The notes: generated from the sequence alone by a model not told the origin. Numbered from the stretch's first letter, positions 44,901 through 59,900 are shown. The stretch is 64,000 nt of DNA from Asterias amurensis (GCF_032118995.1 NC_092651.1:22862349-22926348), one strand, 5' to 3'. Translations and numbers: made by a program.

Positions 44901-47900
44901 ACAGAAAACCGAATATACATTTGATACCTCACCATGCTATGCTTGAGTTATTTAACGAAAATTCATGTCCATAACACAATGGAAGGTTTAGTGTTCACCT
45001 GTAATTCTTGACTTTGTTAAACGTCTCAGCCCATGTCTTGCGGAATGCTGCCGAAGTAGAACCATCCATGCGGAAATAATCTTCACCTTTGACCCAGGAT
45101 CCAATTCCTCCAATCTTTATAAACATTTCAAAACAAAAATAAGTACAATTATCACATCTTTGTCCCTCATCATGAAATCTGTTAGTTTATCTCTACTTTA
45201 TAAAGTTCTATCCATGCTTTGATTTTGGTGGAATAGTGTCTTTGACAAGCATAATGACTATACTTTTTTATAAGATATCACGAGCAGTGCACCTGGAGCT
45301 CAGCTGACTAGGGTGCAGATTTTTGAGCAAGTGCAATGAGCGCCTGCATTGGCGGATACCGGCGCTATATAAGACCTTGATTATTATTATTATTAAAAAC
45401 TTCAATAATGTTATGTTACATTCCTTCCCCTGTCACCTTTCCTTTTCCGAAACCCCAATGTTAGACTTTAAGAACACTTCTAATATAAGATAAAGAATAA
45501 CTTGTCTTACTTGTTTGTCTAAATCTTGACTGCCTTCTTCTCGTTCTTGCTGAGCCTTGTCTTCTAAACTCTGCAGCATGTCTTCAATTAGATCCAGGGA
45601 CAGTAGACTCTGACTAAACACAAGTCTGTTTCACAAAAACAAAATTCAGAAATATTTCTTTGATTACTATCTTTTTGTTTTTACATTTGCATCCGTCTTG
45701 CCTTCTAGACACAAGTTTAAGTTCGGTTGCTGGTCATGTAGTGTCAAGGACGAGCCATAAAGTGCATCAGACTAAAGTTCTGGGGGTTAAGACTTAAGTT
45801 CTGGGTTCCAATCCCATTCATGACACTTGTGTCCTTTAGCAAGACGGTTTACTATAATGCTTCTTTCTCTTCACCCAGGAGTATGACTGAGTGAATGATT
45901 TGATAAGATCATCAAATAATTGTTATTGTCAGAATAAACTTTTTATAAAGCAATTATGGTTAAAGGGGAGGTACACATTTGGTAATTACTCAAAACAAAT
46001 ATTAACTTAAAAACTGACTTGGTAACAAGCATTGGAGAGCTGTTGATAGTATAAAGCATTGTGGGAAACAACTCCCTCTGAAGTTACGTAGTTTTTGAGA
46101 AAGAGGTAATTTCTCACTAAAATAATAAAAGACTTCTAGCTAGAAGTCTTTTAAGCTAGAAGTCTTTTATTCTTATCTGAAAGCACACAAATTCGTCCAT
46201 CAAGGGTGTTTTTTCTTTCATCATTTTGATGCGAGGGTAGAGGTTAATATTGTGTATGAAAAAGCCACAAGCGCCTTACAGGCAGCTCAGGGCTGTATAC
46301 TCCCAAGGGAGCTGAGAAACATCACAGGGATGTTATTGGCCCCATGACCAGGGCACTAATGTAAAGAGCATTGATACGGTTATTGTGAAATGCGCTATAT
46401 AAGAACTTGTTATTATTATTATTATTATTCTCACAACTTCGACGACCGATTGAGCCCAAATTTTCACAGGCTTGTTATTTTATGGTTATGATGGGATGCA
46501 CCAAGTGAGAAGACTGGTCTTTGACGATTACCAAACATGTACCTCCCCTTTAAGTTCCTTGCTCAAGGGTACAAGTGTCATGACCGCGACTGGAACCCAC
46601 ACTCTACTGCTGACAACACCATAGCCTTTGAACTAGACTACCACAAAATGCCACTACAGTAGGAAAAACATCCCTGAGAAAAAAACACTTTAAGATCCTT
46701 CCTGAGAATGAACTTACACTTTTTCTCCAATACTCTCAGCATGTTTGAGGACTTCAAAGAGAAGCACTAGCTTGCCACTCAGCTCTATCTTGGTTTCATC
46801 ACCCTCTTGAATAAACTCATCGTACCATTTGGGTTTAGCCGTCTGGACTGGGGACGGAGATCTCGTCACATTCTCTGAAAGTTCAAGGGAAAAAACATCA
46901 ATATTTGTGTGGTTTTTTTTTTAGGACAAGAACATTAATTGTGATTTGGAAGATACCATTCAACCAGAACCAATGTGTTTTACTTGCAAAACCTTTGCCA
47001 AGGTGTATGCTTTGACCAAGGCCCATCACAAAACACGATGATTACGAAAGAAAATCCCTGAACGACCCTCTTCATATTCACCAAGCCAACTCTCTTCAAA
47101 TTTTCAAGGGACTGTTAAAGACTCATTTATTTGAATCTTTTTTTTTTTATAACTATTGGCTTTATATATTTTATGTAAATGTTTTAAGTTTAGTGTAGTG
47201 CATAGAGGCTCTGCATTATGAGAATTATCAATGTCTCATAATATTATTAGGCAGTGTCATGGCCGAGCAGTTGAGAGCACCGGGTTCAAGCACTGGTGTT
47301 TGATCAGCAGGGTGTGGGTTCGGATCCCGGTCGTGACACTTGCTACATAAAATTGGGGAGGTAGTGCTTTCTGCTCTACCGGCTCGGCTTCGAATTGAAG
47401 ATACCCAAGCCAGATTCGAGTGGACTGTTAAAGGGGTAACCCTTTTTCGCCCCAGGAGTAGGTGGCAATGGCCTCTGGAAAAAAATAATTGTAGCCCACA
47501 CTAAGCTTGGGCGATATCACGATATTATCGAATATCGCGATATTAATTTGGAAACGATTTCGATATCGGATGGATTTGGTTTTAATCGAAATATCGATAT
47601 ATCGCGATATTGATTAAATATCGCGATGTATTTGCTGGCTGAGACATCTTGCACCCCATAGGTTTGGAGTAAAACCAGAAGAATAGGTCATTAGAACACC
47701 TCTCTTATGCTATGACTGTCTCTTCTACAACTTTCACTTGGAGCTTGAAGACTGATGATGGCAAATTTAATTAATCGCGATTATATCGAATATCGCGATA
47801 TATTGTCAGCGATATATCGTGAATAAAATAAATCAATATTGCCCAAGCTTAGCCCACACCTTGAAGTGGCCTTCAGGCCTTGTGTGTCAGGCGACTTGCG

Positions 47901-50900
47901 TAAAAAAAAAATTAACAAATAAAAAATACTAGAAAGTACTAAGTATACTGGGCTAACACACATCTGTGTATGGGTAAAAAACCAACAATTAATATGAGTT
48001 AGATTAACATTTATTCGCACGCTTGTAAAACCTGTAGGGTGTCATGGCTTGGATAAGAACACCAAACTCAAGCTCTGGTGCTTCTGTTCAGCAGAGTGTG
48101 AGTTTGAATCCCAGTCGTGACACTCGTGTCCCTGAGCAAGATACTTAACCATAAGCTTCTCTCCACCCAGGGGTTAATGGGTACCTGTGAGAAGGTTCTT
48201 GTGATTGATTTAGCCAGGGTGCTGAGATGGTTTAAAGAGTGAATTAAGGCCAAGTGACCAGGGATAATAATGTGATGCTTTGGGATGCCCTCCAGGTGTG
48301 AAAAGCGCTATATAAAAACAGGTCATTATTATGATTATTGTTATTAATACCACTTCCCTTACCACCATTAGGATCCAGACATCTGCTTCGTGTCTTCCAA
48401 GTCTTAATGATTTCCATACTGCTGTCTGAATCTCCAGAATCTTTTCCTGCTTTCTTCTTTTTCTCCGAGGTTTCCCTGGAGAAAATTAATACATTCACAA
48501 GATTTATGTCTCAGGCCTGTACTGTATGCTTCTTTTTTTTTAATAATAATAGATAAAGCTTAGCAGGTGCCTTACATCCATGACTGGACCCCAAGGCGCT
48601 GTACAAATTAAAATAGCTCCAAACAAGAGGCAGAAATAACCAAAGAGCATAAAATATTTCTAAAAATGGACCAGCCAATAGTTAAAACCAAATGCCACGA
48701 TATTTATAAAGCACTACTATAAAAACATTAGTTTATTACTTAAAAAAAGTGTACATCGGAAAAAAGACATTTTGAAAAGAGAATCCATTCACATATGAAT
48801 GTTCATATTCTATTCTCAGGGATCGTAAGACAATGTTTGAAAAATGACTCATGTGCTACCAAAGTGGTCCTTTAGCATGCACTGCAGTCAATAGCTGCCT
48901 CCAAGTTGCCTTATAAAACTTGTCTCATGTTTCAAGGCACTGGCGGCCCTTAAAGATGGTGGACACTATTGGTAATTGTCAACGACCAGACGTCTCACTT
49001 GGTGTATCTCAACATATGCATAAAATAACAAAGTTGTGTAAATTTGAGCTCAATCTGTGGTCGAAGTTGCGAGATAATAATGAAAGGTAAACACTCTTGT
49101 CACACGAAGTTCCGGCTTTCAGATGCTTGATTTCGAGACCTCAAATTCTAAACCCGAGGTCTCGAAATCAAATTCGCGGAAAATTACTTCTTGAAAACTA
49201 CTTCACTTCAGAGGGAGCCAATTCTCACAATGTTTTATACTATCAACCTCTCCCCATCCCCATTACTCAACAACGAGTAAGTTTATGATAATAATTATGT
49301 TGAGTAATTACCAATAGTGTCCACTGCCTTTAAAGTAAATCCAGCACTCACCCAGCAGCATCTTTCTCATCCTTGACGGCCTGTTGCACCATGCCTCTAG
49401 TTCTACGTGTTGTACCACATGATGTTGTTGGTTCATCTGAATCAATCACAATCTCTTCTACATCGCTTCCTTCTACCACAAACTGCTGGATGCTGTCATT
49501 ACTGTCAGACATCTCATCCTCCGAGGCCGACGTCACAAAGTCAGACATGTAGTTGCGAGCTTGCTGTTCAGTCATGAGAAACGACAACATGTAGTTTAAA
49601 AATTAGTTTCATATGATAGAAACTTGCTCTCTACACATTGTCATCAGCACTACATCAGAATTAGACAGAACTCTACAGGACTCTTCAGGATTGTACTCAG
49701 TACTCTGCAGGATTGTACTAAACACTCTACAGAATTGTACTCGTACACATAAAACCAAAATGAATATTCTTTATCCCTAATGCAAATTTAACATTTATTA
49801 AAACAAGAATCATCGAGCACTCACAATTTTCTCCTGTTTGATCTCGTTGAGTTTCAATACATGAGGATGAGTCCATATCCTCATGAGTTGCTGATAATCG
49901 GCAAACAAACCACAGCCAGAACCTTTAGCTGATCCCTCCAGCAATTCACCACTATCATTACGAGACTGGGATTGCAAATATAACTCATACATCTTAATCT
50001 GAACGGGAGACAGACGTACTGAGACAACGTACTCATACTTCGGGGGCAGGAATTTGGTGAGGGCGCTGTAGTCCTTTCTCTGGCGAATGAAGATACAATT
50101 TTATTTGTTACTTGATGTACAGTAGGCTTCAAACCAAAAGTTTTTATTGCCACTAGTTTTTAAAAGTGATAACTTATACCTTCTCTCTAAAAATGTACAA
50201 ATGAAAATTTGAAATGAACAATTCTAGTCTTCCCTTATAGAGGTGTCTGGGATTATAGATTCCAAGGAGCTTTTGGAAACAGTATCAAAATCACAAGAGA
50301 AGTAGACAAACAAGCAGGATTTCTTTATTTGTGGAAAAAAAATTGTCTGATTGTCTTTACCAGGCCGACTTAAAAAGTCTGAATTCAGCCATAAGTCTGA
50401 ACAATCTCATCCCTGTATTAAACTCGTACCTGTACACAGCCATTCAGCAGGTCGTGCAGTACATGAGCTCTTCTTTTCATGATCTTGACATCTCTCTGCG
50501 TGGAGTCGGCACACTGACCATTGGTGATGGGGTTAACGAATCGATTCAAGAACTCCTTCCTCGTACCAAGAAGGTTTGGTTTAACAAAGTCAACCATGCA
50601 ATGATCTACCAAGGGAGAATCGCATCACATCAAGAAATTACCTAAATGTGGCAACGCTGGTTTTATTATAGTAACTATTAAAAACATCCAAGTCCAAGTT
50701 TTCTCAACAAACTATATCTTCACAAGTCACCATGAATATTAATGTGCATGTGTCGTTACCAAGCATTTTTTCCTTATACAGCTAAAAAAGTAAACTGGCA
50801 CTTCCTCTGTAAGCAGGGCCCAATTTCATAGAGCTGCTTAAAGCCATTGGACCCTTTCGGTACAGAATAAAAAAAAAAAGTTCACAGATTTACAAATAAC

Positions 50901-53900
50901 TTACAGGGTTTACAGAAGGTAATGGTGAAAGACTTCTCTTGAAATATTAGTCCATGAAATGCTTTACTTTTTGAGAAAACGGTAAAACAATATAAATTCT
51001 CGTTAACCAGAATTACGGATTTGTTATAAACACATGTCATGACACGGCGAAACGAGCGAAAACAGGAGTGGGTTTTCCCGTTATTTTCTCCCGACTCCGA
51101 TGTCCGATTGAGCCTAAATTTCCACAGGATTGTTATTTTATATATAAGTTGTGATACACGAAGTGTGGGACTTGGACAATACTGTTTACCGAAAGTGTAT
51201 AATGGCTTTAAGCAAAATAATTCTGCTTAAGCAAAAAATTCATTGCTTAGTAAAATCAGATTATCGGCCAAGAATCCACTCAATTGTTATGCTAAGTAAA
51301 CGACAGCTAAATACCAGTCTCAAGCAATGTACATGGCATGAATTTTTGGCCAGTAACATGTGTAAAATAAGCCAGCTATTATCGTGCTTAAGCAAATTCT
51401 TTGCTTAAGCAGCTCTATGAAATTGGCCCCAGATAATAAAAACTGTAAGCAAATAATTCCATGGCAAATAGAACCATGAGATTGGACCCAGATCTCTCTA
51501 AAAAACAATTACAATATGTTGCTAAACAGACCAGGAACACAGGGGTGAACCTCTTCTCTTTCCCTTAAGTACACTGTTTTCTTTTAAGTCCATTACACAA
51601 CACACAGGACCAACGACTTTTTAATTAGGTTGCATCCAAAGGAAGTAGCAATAACGGTTCAGTGTCTTGCTTAAGGACACTAGTGTCATGACCAGGACTC
51701 GAACACAATCTGCTGATCAGAAACACCAGGGGGCGATTTCACAAAGAGTTAGGACTAGTCCTAACTTAGGACTGGTCCTAGAATATACACAAATTACATG
51801 GATAGTCCTAAGTTAGGACAAGTAACTGGTCCTAACTCGAGATAAGACTAGTCCTAACTCTTTGTGAAATCCACCCCTGAGCTTCTTATCTGCTCACCTA
51901 CGACATGCAAACAAGGTTACACAAGAGGTGGCCAGTTATAAATAAAAAACAGAGAGATTTCTTCCTTACACTCAATCAGGTTATTCTGGAGAGGTGTTCC
52001 AGTCAGGCAGATACGTCTGAGCGTCTTGATGGCGTTCAGGGCTTTAGAGATTGCAGTGGTATCGTTCTTCAACATGTGACCCTCGTCACAAACCACAATG
52101 TCAGGACCTTAGGATTAGAGAATGGATTATCATTACTATTTAATATTATTTACTCAGGATAATTATTATTATTAAGCCGAGGGCCTTATTATTTCATAGC
52201 TGGAGGGTGTTGTGTTGAAAGAAATCATTGAACAATTATAACTTGTGCATTTATTTTACTTTTTGACCAAAACGTGTTGATGTTCAGGATCAGTGCGAGA
52301 AGGGGAATTAGATCACACCTTATTAAGAAGGTAGAATGCCTAACTAAAAAAAAAAAACTTTGAGATTACTGAGGTAGTTTTTTAAGTTGTTTATTGAAGG
52401 GGAAAGATTCTTTGCAGTTTTTTATTTCTCAATTTGCAACGCCTTCTTGACATTGTCCTAGACTACAGACTGAACTGAAGATCAACTTACTAACCCCCCA
52501 TTGATAACCCTACATTTGGTGATCAGGCTTTTTCTGTGGCAGCCCCTAAGCTTTGGGATGCGCTACCATTTCACATACGTAGCGAACAGAAACTCGTCTC
52601 TTTTAAATGTAATATAAAAACCCCACCTTTTTAAAACCGCTTTTTAGTGTGTCTTCTTCTATGGTCACCTTGCCAGTTAGTTTAGAATTTTAGCATTAGA
52701 TAGGGTTAGACGCTATGTCTCCAGAAAAGATCAAAACATTACCGATGCCAGCAGAGATAGGCCTATGTAATAAGTAATTAATTAGTTCTCTGTTGGCGGG
52801 AAAGAGGTATCCCCATACTTTTGGTTGGGCACTTGCCTGGTGACAAGTCTTTTTTATTGGCCTTTTTCTTCCACTCTGTGCTTTTCAACATGTGTTCCTC
52901 GCCTTTGAAAATTTTTTGTATATAAGGGGCGCAATACAAATTTTAAATATTATTATTATTACTTCTGATGATCTTGTCCTCTCACAGGCCACCAACCCCC
53001 ACCTGCCTAACACCATACCACCAACCCATTATCCACCAACCTAGTATGAGCTGTTATAACATCATACACCAGAAATTCTTTCTACAGATTCACTCTAAGG
53101 AATATTTTGATCTGTAGTGTTGTTTCTGCATTTTTTAGTCTTAAGGATGATTTTTTTATTCTTGATTTAACACATAATTTTCCCCAAATACACTTGGTTT
53201 TTGCAGTGGCTTTTCACAATACATTTTTATTACAACTCTTTTCTTATACAATGTGGTCTTAAACCTCTTCAAGTTTTGTTATTTTTATTCATTAGTCTTA
53301 CCCGGATCAGCAAGAGTCTTCGTAAAAATGTTTCGCTGTTTCTTGTTCTTGCAAAACTTATGAAGAGCAAGTTGTCTATACATTGTGTAACCCATGACCA
53401 TCACACCACCGTTGTCATGCCAGTGTTTAAGCGCGTCCGCTCGCTGCCAGTTTGACTTGAAGACTGTGATTTCAAATACCTGGGTGGTTGGAACATCAAC
53501 ATGAAACAGCAGTTTAATACAGGGTGATAATTAACTACTGACAAAAGAGTCTGAAAATCAAACAAAGACCTTAAAGGCAGTGGACATTATTGGAAATTAC
53601 TCAACATACTTGTTAGAATAAAAACTTTACTTGGTAACGAGTAATGGGGAAAGGTTGATAGAATAAAATGTTGTGAGAAAAGGCTCCCTCTGAAGTAACA
53701 TAGTTTTCGAGAAAGAAGTACTTTTCCACGAATTTGATTTCAAGACCTCAAGTTTAGAATTTGAGGTCTCGAAATCAAGTTTCCAAAAGCACACAACTTT
53801 GTTTGACAAGGGCTTTTTTCTTTCATAGTTATCTCGCAACTTTGACGACCGATTGAGCTCAAATTTTTACAGGTTTGTTATTTTATGTTGAGATACACAA

Positions 53901-56900
53901 AGTGAGAAGACTGGTCTTTGACAATTACCAATAGTGTCCAGTGACCTTAAGGCAATGCAAGTTTTTTCAATTCAAATACCACATGAATTTTTACTCAATA
54001 TTTGTTTTATTTATTTTTAAATGCCATCATGTCAGTTACCCAATTCCGTAGCTTTTCTTCAGATCAAAGAAATCACCAGGGGCCAATTTCATAGAGCTGC
54101 TTAAGCAAATATTTTGCTTAAGCACGAAAATAGCTCGCATATTTTACATGTTACTGGCCAAAATTTCCTGCCATATACATTGCTTGTGAATAGTATTTAG
54201 CTGTTGTTTACTTAGCATAACAATTGAGTGGAGTCCTGGCCGGTAGTCTGATTTTACTAAGCAATGAATTTTTTGCTTAAGCAAAACTTTGTGCTTAAGC
54301 AGCTCTATGAAATTGGGCCCTGGCTTCTGCTTTCTGGGTTGTGTCATAAACTTGGGTGTGATCCACGACCTCACGGCAGTACAGGTTGTATGGCTTCTGA
54401 CTGCCACCCACGAACAAAGATTTTAACATAAAAGGGATACTGCCAACACAGGTAGCTCAGTTGGTGGAGCACAAGCACGATAAACCAGTTCAAAATCCCA
54501 CTCCAGTAAAAATGTCTTTGTTCAACCCCAAATTAATAAAATAAAAGCACATAAGCAGTAAACAAGGCTATTCAAAGAAATCAATATATACCTCAATGTC
54601 ACTATCTTCTCCAAGCCACTTCTCAAACTCAGAAACCCAGTTGAGGACGGTATTGAGTGGTGCCACTACCAGGCAACTCTTGGCGTTAATCTTGGGGTGA
54701 TTCATAATGGTGTGTAAATACGTGATCACCTAGAGACAAAGAGAAGTTACAATATCAAAGCTTCATGAACAAGGCCATTCAAAAGATAATTTTAAACACA
54801 ATTTATTTTGAAAGTGTTGTCATTGAACCTCCAATATTTCCTGTTTGAATAACTTTGATCATGCATTTTATTTCACTAACCATAATTTAGTTTTGTACAT
54901 CAAAGGTCTGATTTGAACATTAAGCCTTAGGTCCCATGTACTACATGGATTGGAAAAAGAACCCAAAACACTTATCATGGAAGAGTAGGGGTTCACATGG
55001 CAATCACCTTTGTTAAAGGTTTCGTCAGGCTTACAAGCTACAGTGATTAAAGGCAGTGGACACTATTGGTAATTACTCAAAATAATTATTAGCAAAAAAC
55101 CTTACTTGGTAAAGAGTAATGGGGAGAGGTTGATGGTATAAAACATTGTGAGAAACGGCTCCCTCTGAAGTAAAGTAGTTTTCGAGAAAGAAGTAATTTT
55201 CCACGAATTTGATTTTGAGACCTCAGATTTAGAATTTGAGGTCTCGAAATCAAGCATCTGAAAGCACACAACTTCATGTGGCAAGGGTGTTTTTTCTTTC
55301 ATAGTTATCTCGCAACTTCGACGACCAATTGAGCTGAAATTTTCACAGGTATGTAATTTTATGCATTTGTTGAGATACACCAAGTGAGAAGACTGGTCTT
55401 CGACAATTACCAATAGTGTCCAGTGTCTTTAAGTTTACTTGCAAGTATGAGGTATCCTTGGTTTTATTGCCAGAAATACCTCCATATTAACCAGAAACAT
55501 CTCCTGCATACCTCATGTAAGTTTAAAACATAGTGAAGAGGTCTTTGAAGCATTTTTGAGCACTTTCTGGTCACTCACTTCTTTTTGGGGTTTAATTTAA
55601 TCGGGAAGGTAGGGCATTTTTACACTCGCTAAACATATCAAATTAAAAAAATACTTCCCCAACCTACCACAACTTCTTTAAAGGGTCTATGTACTTTTTG
55701 TAGGACAAAAAAAAAATAATGTCTACAGATTTACACTAAACTTACACTGTTTGAAGATAATGATCGTAGAAAGCTTCCCTGAAAATTAGTTGCCGAGGTG
55801 CTGTAGTTTTTGAGAAATGAGTAAAACATAATTTTCGTCTCAGTGATCATGAGACGAAAATTATTTTAGCATGTAAAATCTTGCTTTCATGAGATTGTTT
55901 TACTCCTTTCTCAAAAACTACAGCACCTCATCAGCAACTAATTTTTTAAGGTACGCTTTCTACTATCATTATCTTCAAACGGTGTAAGTTTAATGTAAAT
56001 CTGTGGACATTGTGTTTTGTGTTACAAAAAGTACCCAAATCCTTTTTAACAACATGCAACTGGAAACTGAACTTTTCTTTCTCTAGCCTTGATGGACCAA
56101 AGTACCCAAATCCTTTTTAACAACATGTAACTGGAAACTGAACTTGATGGACCAGTAAGACATACCTGTAGAGTCTTCCCGAGACCCATGCAATGAGCAA
56201 GGATACACCCAGAGCCTTTCTCATCAGCCTTCTCCAAGGACTCGTACGTACAATCCCACATAAACTGTACCCCTTCAACCTAAAGATCAAAGAATATGAA
56301 GAATGTCACTGGAGGATTCAACAAATGCAACAGAAGGGAAGGAGGGTCTAAAGCTGAACAAATTAAGAGGGAGTTTAAACCAATGTCCAATTATAAACAT
56401 AGCACAATATACTGTGCATATCCTGCACTTGAAAGGAATTAACACCTTGCCTTGGATCGGGCGAGTTGGTTTATAAAAAGCGTTTGTAACCCTTTTTTAT
56501 AAAATGCACATGGTTGGAAAGATGTTTTAAAAGTAGAATACAATGATCCACACAAGTTTGCCTCGAATTTGAGAGGTTTTCCTTTTACTGTGCGAACTAA
56601 CACGGTCGGCCATTTATGCGAGTCAAAAATTTGACTCCCATAAATGGCCGACCGTGTTAGTCAACGAGGTAAAAGGAAAACCGTGCAATTTCGAGGCATG
56701 TTTGTGTGGATGTGAGCAAGTCCACACAACTCTGTGTGCAAAAGCAACGTATATTGTGTCTGATGCCTGAAAACGTGTGGGCGTTCATCGTAGACCTTTA
56801 GTTTGGGCAGTGGACAAAAAAAAATGTGTTCCAAGGGAAAGGGGCAGAGGGGAGGGGGGCTAGCTCATAAGGAGTATCTCGAATGGGTAATAGTGAGAAA

Positions 56901-59900
56901 GCATTAATGAACCTGATGTGGTTTGAGTTGTTTAGCAAGAGACTTCTCTACTGCCAGTAAAGGTTTCTTTGTCTCTGGGTTGTGCTCCAAGATAACTTCA
57001 TCTACTGTACCCATCTCCTCAGCGGCCTGCTCAGATATCTTGGTCACCTGCAATAAGTTGTCAAAAAGGGAAATAATTAGGTTTCAACGATATTTCTAGA
57101 TTATATATTGTGATGTATGGATCTACCGCCTTGTTAAACTCATCAATACTGAAGAAATAATTGCATTTGGGGTAAAGATGTGTAGTGCTTACTAAACAGC
57201 AACGTAGGGCGAAACAAAACAAATTCCACATAGGATAAACTTCTCTAAATTTCCGTGTTCTAGTTGGTAAGACATCTGCTCAAAAAAATACAAAGGTCCT
57301 ATGTTTGGATCCAACCCAAGCAGTATGCATGTGGTTTTTCCACAGGCTCTTTTATTAGGGGGTTGCCATGGTAACCAATAGGTTATCCGGAACTTTTGGA
57401 TCACTAAGAATAAAGTCATTCATATCTGTGTTAATTTATATTCCATATCAGGCAAATCATTCTGTCTAACACAAGACATTCTCTAGAAGTTGTTTACAAT
57501 TTTAGGAGTTTTCAATGACAACGATGGATCACTTTACCATTTTGCGTTTATCAGCGATGCGTTTACGTCGTTCTTTCTCCTCCTTTGCTGCCCTCACAGT
57601 CTCCTCCTGTAGCTTACCCTTAGAGATTACTTTACGAATCTTCTTTCGACCGTGTTTGCTTGGGGTATCCTTCTCAGCATCAGAGTCCTGAGGACACACA
57701 GTTTGGAATAATTCATATTTTTATTTGATTTTTTATGTTGTTTAAACGTCTATGTCTCTCTCTTTTAATAGTTTTCAAATGACATTTTAAAGTCAATTTT
57801 AATCGGAAGTTGAAGGTGGTACGTCGTTGCTAAGCGATTAAGAGCACCAAACTCAAGAGCTGGCTGGTGTTTCTGATGAAGTGTGGGTTCGAGTTCTGGT
57901 CATGACATCCTTGAGCAAGATACTTGACCATAATTGCTTTGTTACAGTGGTCCTTTGACCTGGGATTTGTAGTACATGTAAAAGATTCCAGAACAGGTTT
58001 CCTCAGGCTTGCTAGCTAAAATGATTAGTTCACTTAATATGAGGCATCCTTTGTTTCATTACCAGAAATTTATAATAACATATAAGTTGTTTGTTTTGTT
58101 GCTTGCTTTGTTTCCCTTTTTTTTCCTTTTTTTTTTTTTTTCTTTTTTTCTTTTTTTTTTTTTTTTTTTTTTTTTGGGGGGGGGGGGGGTATTTCTTGTG
58201 ATATGTTAGGGGCCTACACTTTTAATAGGATCAGATGAGCTGCATGGGCTTACCATAGAAAGTTTCATTCTTACTGACAGCTTTCATTTATCAATCAACA
58301 GCCGGAAAGAGAGCATGTGGCTTTTTTATTACCAAATCAGGGGTTGTACTTAATGGAATAATTTAAATACTGCATAAATAATAGCATAGTGATCAATGAA
58401 ATGAGAGAATTTAAAAAAGATAAAACTGAAAAACTTACATCGCCAGATCCCTTGACTTTTTGATCATCTGTTTCAGAATCAGTCGCCACCTTGATTCGTC
58501 GTCTCTTCTTCCCCTTTCCACGATTATAACTACGCTCCTTTTGGAAGTCATTTGAGTCTTCATCGCTGTTTGAAGAAGACCTCTTCCGTGCACGCCCTCT
58601 CTTTCCCCCTTTCTTTGGTCTGCCCTGATCGGAGTCGTTTTCAGAACTTGGATTGGCCCGCCCTCGTTTTCGTTTCTTCATTTTTTTCTTTCTGGAGTCT
58701 GAGCCACTAGCATCTTCGTCACTGCCTTCACTGCTGCTCTCTCCCAGTTTGACCCTCATGAGATGGTGACGTCTTCCATGCTTCTTCTTCTTTGATGGTT
58801 TCTCATCTGATGAGCTTTCTTCTTCACCACTGTCACTCTCGCTCTCATCTTCCTCCTCTGATGCTGCATCAAACTCATCACCACTGTCTTTATCTTTAGT
58901 CTTCTTCTTACGCTTTCCTTTTGGTTTCTCAGAATCCTCGGAGGTTCCTTCATCATCTTCATCTTCTTCACTATCTCCTTTATTGAGTTCTGCTTCTATT
59001 TCTTCCATCAGTTGCTTCTCAGCAAGCTTATTCTCCAAGTCACTGTCAATATCCTCTCCTCCCTCATGCCCTCCGTCTTCAAGATGGCCCAAGTCACTAT
59101 CGGAGATATTCTCCAAAAGTTGGACGTCATCTCCTGATTGGTCGCCATCTTTCTCTGAATCCTCCTCCTCAGCGTCTGAATTAGAGTCAGAGTCAGAGAC
59201 CTTCTTTGACTTGGCGGACTTGCTCTTTTTTGATGTTGCTTTTTCTTTTGGTTTCTTAGATTCCACATTGTCAGAATCTTTCAGCGAATCGGAATCTTCA
59301 GGAGTCGATTCTTGCTCCTCGTTGTCGTCATCCTTTGTTTTTTTCTTCCCGGCTGGAGCCTTTGAAAGTGTCTTTATCTGCCTCTCTAGATCAGAATCAA
59401 AATTTGAGGAATCTGAATCTCGAACCTTTGCCTTGGATTTCCCTGCAGACTTAGATGCCGACTTTCGCATAACCTTCAATTTTTTGGATCCTTTAGGTGT
59501 TTGCTTTGATTTTCTTGGAGTGATAAGACGCTCAACCTCATCAGAATCATCGTCCTCTGGGTTGCTGGAGTCTAGTCCAGGCCCCTTTCTCTCGCCCTTC
59601 TTTTTCAGATCTGGTGTCTTGGAAAAGTCCACTTCAGAACTTGATTCTTCATCTGGATTTTTTCTGTTTTTCTTTTTCTCTTTTTTGCTCTTTTTCTTCT
59701 TCTTCTTGTCCTTGACTTTGTCCTCTTCGCCTTCTTCCTTTTGCCTTCTTGCAGATCGTCTTGGTGGGGCCTTCCAATCAGAGCCCTTTGATGAAGAAGA
59801 ATCATCATCTGAAGATTCTGTTAAATCTGAACTCCCTTCCTTATCCTCATCCTCTTTGTTTTCATCCTCATCCTCTTTGTTTTCATCCACATCCTCTTTG

